Source: Sphingomonas sp.
Lineage (GTDB): Bacteria; Pseudomonadota; Alphaproteobacteria; Sphingomonadales; Sphingomonadaceae
DNA length: 64,000 bases
Reading direction: 5' to 3'
Assembly (NCBI RefSeq): GCF_030145815.1
Contig: NZ_JAIXHL010000021.1
Span: 1-64,000 of the forward strand
The notes below the pieces were generated by a model that ran no database searches, was not told the origin of the DNA, and saw only the letters and a list, made by a program, of their open reading frames with translations. Every line of letters begins with the position of its first letter. Within the stretch, counting starts at the first letter, position 1. This document shows, one piece after another, positions 61,529-64,000 of the stretch. The position numbers and the translations under genes were made by a program.

Positions 61529-62170
61529 ATGACCCGCCCGCCGTCCCCCCTGATCGCGCAGCTCGCGAGCGAGCTGGAGCCGGTGCGCCCGCTCCGCATG
61601 GCGCATGGTATCGCACTGGCTGCCCTGGCCGTCCTGGCAACGATTGGCCTGATCGCGCTGACGATGGGGCTATGGTCCGGTCCGATGCGCGGCGAGGCGG
61701 CGGCGATGTTCTTCGTCGCCAATGCCCTGATCGGGCTGGTCGGGTTAGTCTCCGCGCTGGCAGTCATCCGCATGGCTGGCCCGCGCGTCGGTGCACGGCA
61801 GGATGGCGCGCGCTGGCTGCTCGCCGCGCTCGCCATCCTGCCGATGGCCGCCGTACTGCTCGCCATGATCGAAGGGCAGATCGACTGGCATGAACATGCG
61901 ACCCACGGCCTCGAGTGCTTCGTTGCCGGCACCTGCAGCGGATCGCTGGTCGCCGCGGCATTGATCATCTGGCTGCGCCGCGGCGCGCCGGTCGCGCCCA
62001 AGGTCGCCGGATTCTACACCGGCGTCGCCGCAGGCGCGCTGGGCAGCTTCGCCTATGGCCTGTCCTGCCCGATCGATACGATCGCCCATCTCGGCATCTG
62101 GCACGTTGCCCCCGTGGCGGTCATGGCGGCGCTGGGGCGGATTTTCGTGCCGCGCTGGGTGCGGTGGTAG
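61529..62170 (+). CDS. nrsF: NrsF membrane anti-sigma factor (DUF1109)
   Basis: A 213-residue, six-helix inner-membrane anti-sigma factor. The N-terminal cytoplasmic part (TRPPSPLIAQLASELEPVRPLR) precedes six hydrophobic helices; the two conserved cysteines of the family are here Cys130 (GLECFVAG) and Cys180 (GLSCPID), with an extra Cys136. In Caulobacter the cysteines are needed for metal sensing and release of SigF. ATG 61529 is taken; an in-frame TTG overlaps the sigF stop. It ends the bufA1 operon. Confidence 0.9.
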   Translation: MTRPPSPLIAQLASELEPVRPLRMAHGIALAALAVLATIGLIALTMGLWSGPMRGEAAAMFFVANALIGLVGLVSALAVIRMAGPRVGARQDGARWLLAALAILPMAAVLLAMIEGQIDWHEHATHGLECFVAGTCSGSLVAAALIIWLRRGAPVAPKVAGFYTGVAAGALGSFAYGLSCPIDTIAHLGIWHVAPVAVMAALGRIFVPRWVRW

Positions 62171-62224
62171 GCGGAGTGCCCCTCCCCCGTTGAGCCCCGC
62201 CCCACATTCCGCTACCTCGCGTGC

Positions 62225-62941
62225 ATGACCGCAACGATTGCGCTGGTCGATGATGACCGCAACATCCTGACGTCCGTGTCGATCGCGTTGCAGGCCGAGG
62301 GGTTTGTGACGCGCGTCTATTCGGATGGGGAGGCCGCGCTTAAGGCGCTGGTCGACAATCCGCCCGAGCTGGCGGTGCTCGACATCAAGATGCCGCGCAT
62401 GGACGGGCTGGAGCTGCTGCGGCGACTGCGCGAGAAGAGCCAGATCCCGGTGATCTTCCTGACCAGCAAGGATGACGAGCTGGACGAGGCGCTGGGCCTG
62501 GCGATGGGCGCGGACGATTATATCGCCAAGCCGTTCAGCCAGCGGCTGCTGATCGCCCGCATCCGCGCGATCCTGCGCCGGACCGATCTGGTCGCGGCGA
62601 CGGCGCAGGGCGAAGAGGCGCCGGCGGCCGAGGCGCAGCCGGTGATCGAGCGCGGCCCTCTGACGATGGATCCGGCGCGGCACAAGGTGACGTGGAAGGG
62701 CGACAATGTCACGCTGACCGTCACCGAGTTCATGATCCTCGAAACGCTCGCCCAGCGGCCCGGCATCGTCAAGACGCGCAACCAGCTGATGGATGCGGCG
62801 TATCAGGACGACATCTATGTCGATGACCGCACCATCGACAGCCATATCAAGCGCGTGCGCCGCAAGTTCCGGCAGGTCGATCCCACATTCGACGCCATCG
62901 AGACGCTCTATGGCGCCGGATATCGCTTCTCCGACGAATAG
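62225..62941 (+). CDS. chvI: ChvI-type OmpR-family response regulator
   Basis: A 238-residue regulator. The receiver shows [10 protein letters not shown], phosphoacceptor Asp in [43 protein letters not shown] (the ChvI-type linker region), and the winged helix [73 protein letters not shown]. This end is highly typical of ChvI. In alphaproteobacteria ChvG/ChvI senses acid or envelope stress and regulates genes such as pckA. The kinase gene begins inside its 3' end. Confidence 0.92.
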   Translation: MTATIALVDDDRNILTSVSIALQAEGFVTRVYSDGEAALKALVDNPPELAVLDIKMPRMDGLELLRRLREKSQIPVIFLTSKDDELDEALGLAMGADDYIAKPFSQRLLIARIRAILRRTDLVAATAQGEEAPAAEAQPVIERGPLTMDPARHKVTWKGDNVTLTVTEFMILETLAQRPGIVKTRNQLMDAAYQDDIYVDDRTIDSHIKRVRRKFRQVDPTFDAIETLYGAGYRFSDE

Positions 62942-64000
62942 GCCCTCCCCCGCCCGGGAGGAACGCGACCTGTCGCTGCGCTGGTCCGGCCGGGTCAGCC
63001 TGACGCCGCGCATCCTGGCGGTGAACATCTTTGCGCTGGTGATGCTGGCGGGCGGGTTCTTCTACCTCGACAGCTATCGCGCGCGCATCGTCGACAGCCG
63101 CGTCGAACAGGCGAGCCGCGAGGCACGGTTGATCGCGCAGGCAGTGGCGATGACCCCACCGGACGATCGCACTGCGCTGATCCAGCGTGTCGCGAGCGAG
63201 GCGGATATCCGGATCCGCCTGTACGATCGCACAGGGCGGATGACGCTGGATACCCGCGCGCTGGGCCTCAACAATTTCGTGCTGCGCGATCCCGACAAGG
63301 ATCCGTGGAACCAGAGCGCTGCGCGCTTCCTCGACGCGGTGATCGACACGGTCGCCGGCGCGGATCGCGACCAGCAGTTTCGCGAGCGCGCGCCGACCAA
63401 GGGGCTGGACTGGCCCGACATCGCCGCCGCGCTGCGCACCGGGGAGGCCAGTGCGACCGTATGGCGCGCGCCCGATCGCACGCCCGTCATCACCGCCGCT
63501 GCGCCCTATGGCCCTGAGGGGGCGGTGTTCACCAGCTCCAACGCGCGCGACATCACCCAGCGGGTGCGGATCGAGCGGTTCCGGCTGGGGCTGGTGCTCG
63601 CCTTCACCGCCGGGCTGTCGATCTTCCTGTCGCTGTTCCTCGCGCGCACCATCGTCCGCCCGCTGCGCCGCCTCGCCCGCGCCGCAGTGCGGGTGCGGCT
63701 GGGGCGTGCGCGCGAAGTGGTGGTGCCGCGCCTGCCCGAACGGCGCGACGAGATCGGGCACCTCGCCCGCTCGCTGTCGGACATGAGCCTGGCGTTGCGC
63801 GCACGCATCGACGCAACCGAGGCGTTCGCGGCAGACCTGGCGCATGAGATCAAGAACCCGCTCGCCTCGCTCCGCTCCGCCGTCGACAGCCTGATGGCGG
63901 TGCGCGATCCCGAACTGCAGGCGCAGTTGCTGGCGGTCGTGCGCGACGATGTGCTGCGGCTCGACCGGCTGATCAGCGACATTTCGGAGGCATCGCGGCT
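62910..64000 (+). CDS. chvG: ChvG-type sensor histidine kinase (partial, runs off the window)
   Basis: No stop occurs before the end of the window; about 363 codons are present. It starts at ATG 62910 ([36 protein letters not shown]), 32 bp inside the chvI coding region and in a different frame. A membrane helix ([18 protein letters not shown]) precedes a periplasmic sensor domain with the ChvG pattern ([59 protein letters not shown]), then a second helix ([20 protein letters not shown]), HAMP, and the dimerisation helix with His312 in [20 protein letters not shown]. Only the ATPase domain is missing. Confidence 0.92.
   Translation, partial: MAPDIASPTNRPSPAREERDLSLRWSGRVSLTPRILAVNIFALVMLAGGFFYLDSYRARIVDSRVEQASREARLIAQAVAMTPPDDRTALIQRVASEADIRIRLYDRTGRMTLDTRALGLNNFVLRDPDKDPWNQSAARFLDAVIDTVAGADRDQQFRERAPTKGLDWPDIAAALRTGEASATVWRAPDRTPVITAAAPYGPEGAVFTSSNARDITQRVRIERFRLGLVLAFTAGLSIFLSLFLARTIVRPLRRLARAAVRVRLGRAREVVVPRLPERRDEIGHLARSLSDMSLALRARIDATEAFAADLAHEIKNPLASLRSAVDSLMAVRDPELQAQLLAVVRDDVLRLDRLISDISEASR

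Overview
The window reads as chromosomal DNA of a GC-rich alphaproteobacterium, most likely a Sphingomonas-type member of the Sphingomonadales. The evidence is a TonB-dependent receptor with TonB-like proteins, a ChvI/ChvG pair, an ECF SigF/NrsF pair with bufferin genes, and dense families of C/G-rich palindromic intergenic repeats. There is no rRNA or tRNA, so the taxonomic call is an inference from gene content. About 65 protein genes are supported. There is no CRISPR array, insertion sequence or prophage.

Layout. (1) 0-27 kb is a catabolic region for CoA-activated acids. It holds a TesB thioesterase, five short-chain or medium-chain dehydrogenases/reductases (counting the zinc alcohol dehydrogenase and three SDRs plus the coupled pair), an APH-type kinase beside an ACAD10/11-type acyl-CoA dehydrogenase, a second acyl-CoA dehydrogenase pair, an acyl-CoA synthetase, a second thioesterase, three MFS transporters, two GST-like proteins, a tandem TetR regulator and a TonB-dependent receptor whose frame is broken. 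The kinase, dehydrogenase, SDR and ligase set resembles the hydroxyacyl-CoA phosphorylation route of levulinate catabolism and of human ACAD10/ACAD11. (2) 26.8-29.8 kb is an operon of a five-EF-hand secreted protein and a two-component system. (3) 30-52 kb is largely housekeeping: ndk, holC, pepA, the envelope/cofactor cluster lptD-surA-pdxA-rsmA, an rRNA methyltransferase, TonB-like and lipoprotein-like envelope genes, a large hybrid sensor kinase, guaB, a CitE-like lyase, and an SPFH-NfeD pair. (4) 52-56 kb holds a Tat-exported DUF885 lipoprotein, an MscS channel and small genes including a DUF2384 antitoxin-like protein. (5) 56-64 kb has pckA and chvI-chvG flanking a complete bufferin locus.

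The bufferin locus is the most interesting system here. Two different precursor genes, bufA2 (minus strand) and bufA1 (plus strand), stand head to head. bufA2 leads bufB (an MNIO/DUF692 oxidative enzyme) and bufC; bufA1 leads a DoxX membrane protein, an ECF sigma factor and its NrsF anti-sigma factor. The 190-bp gap between them carries two divergent matches to the SigF promoter form GTAAC-n-N16-CGAA, so the sigma factor probably drives both arms. One modifying enzyme pair therefore appears to serve two copper-binding peptide precursors, with a strong stem-loop between bufA2 and bufB that could set a high precursor-to-enzyme ratio.

Most convergent gene ends, and several gaps inside operons, carry palindromic repeats. 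Two of them (22.4 and 30.5 kb) are near-identical 126-128-bp units in opposite orientation.
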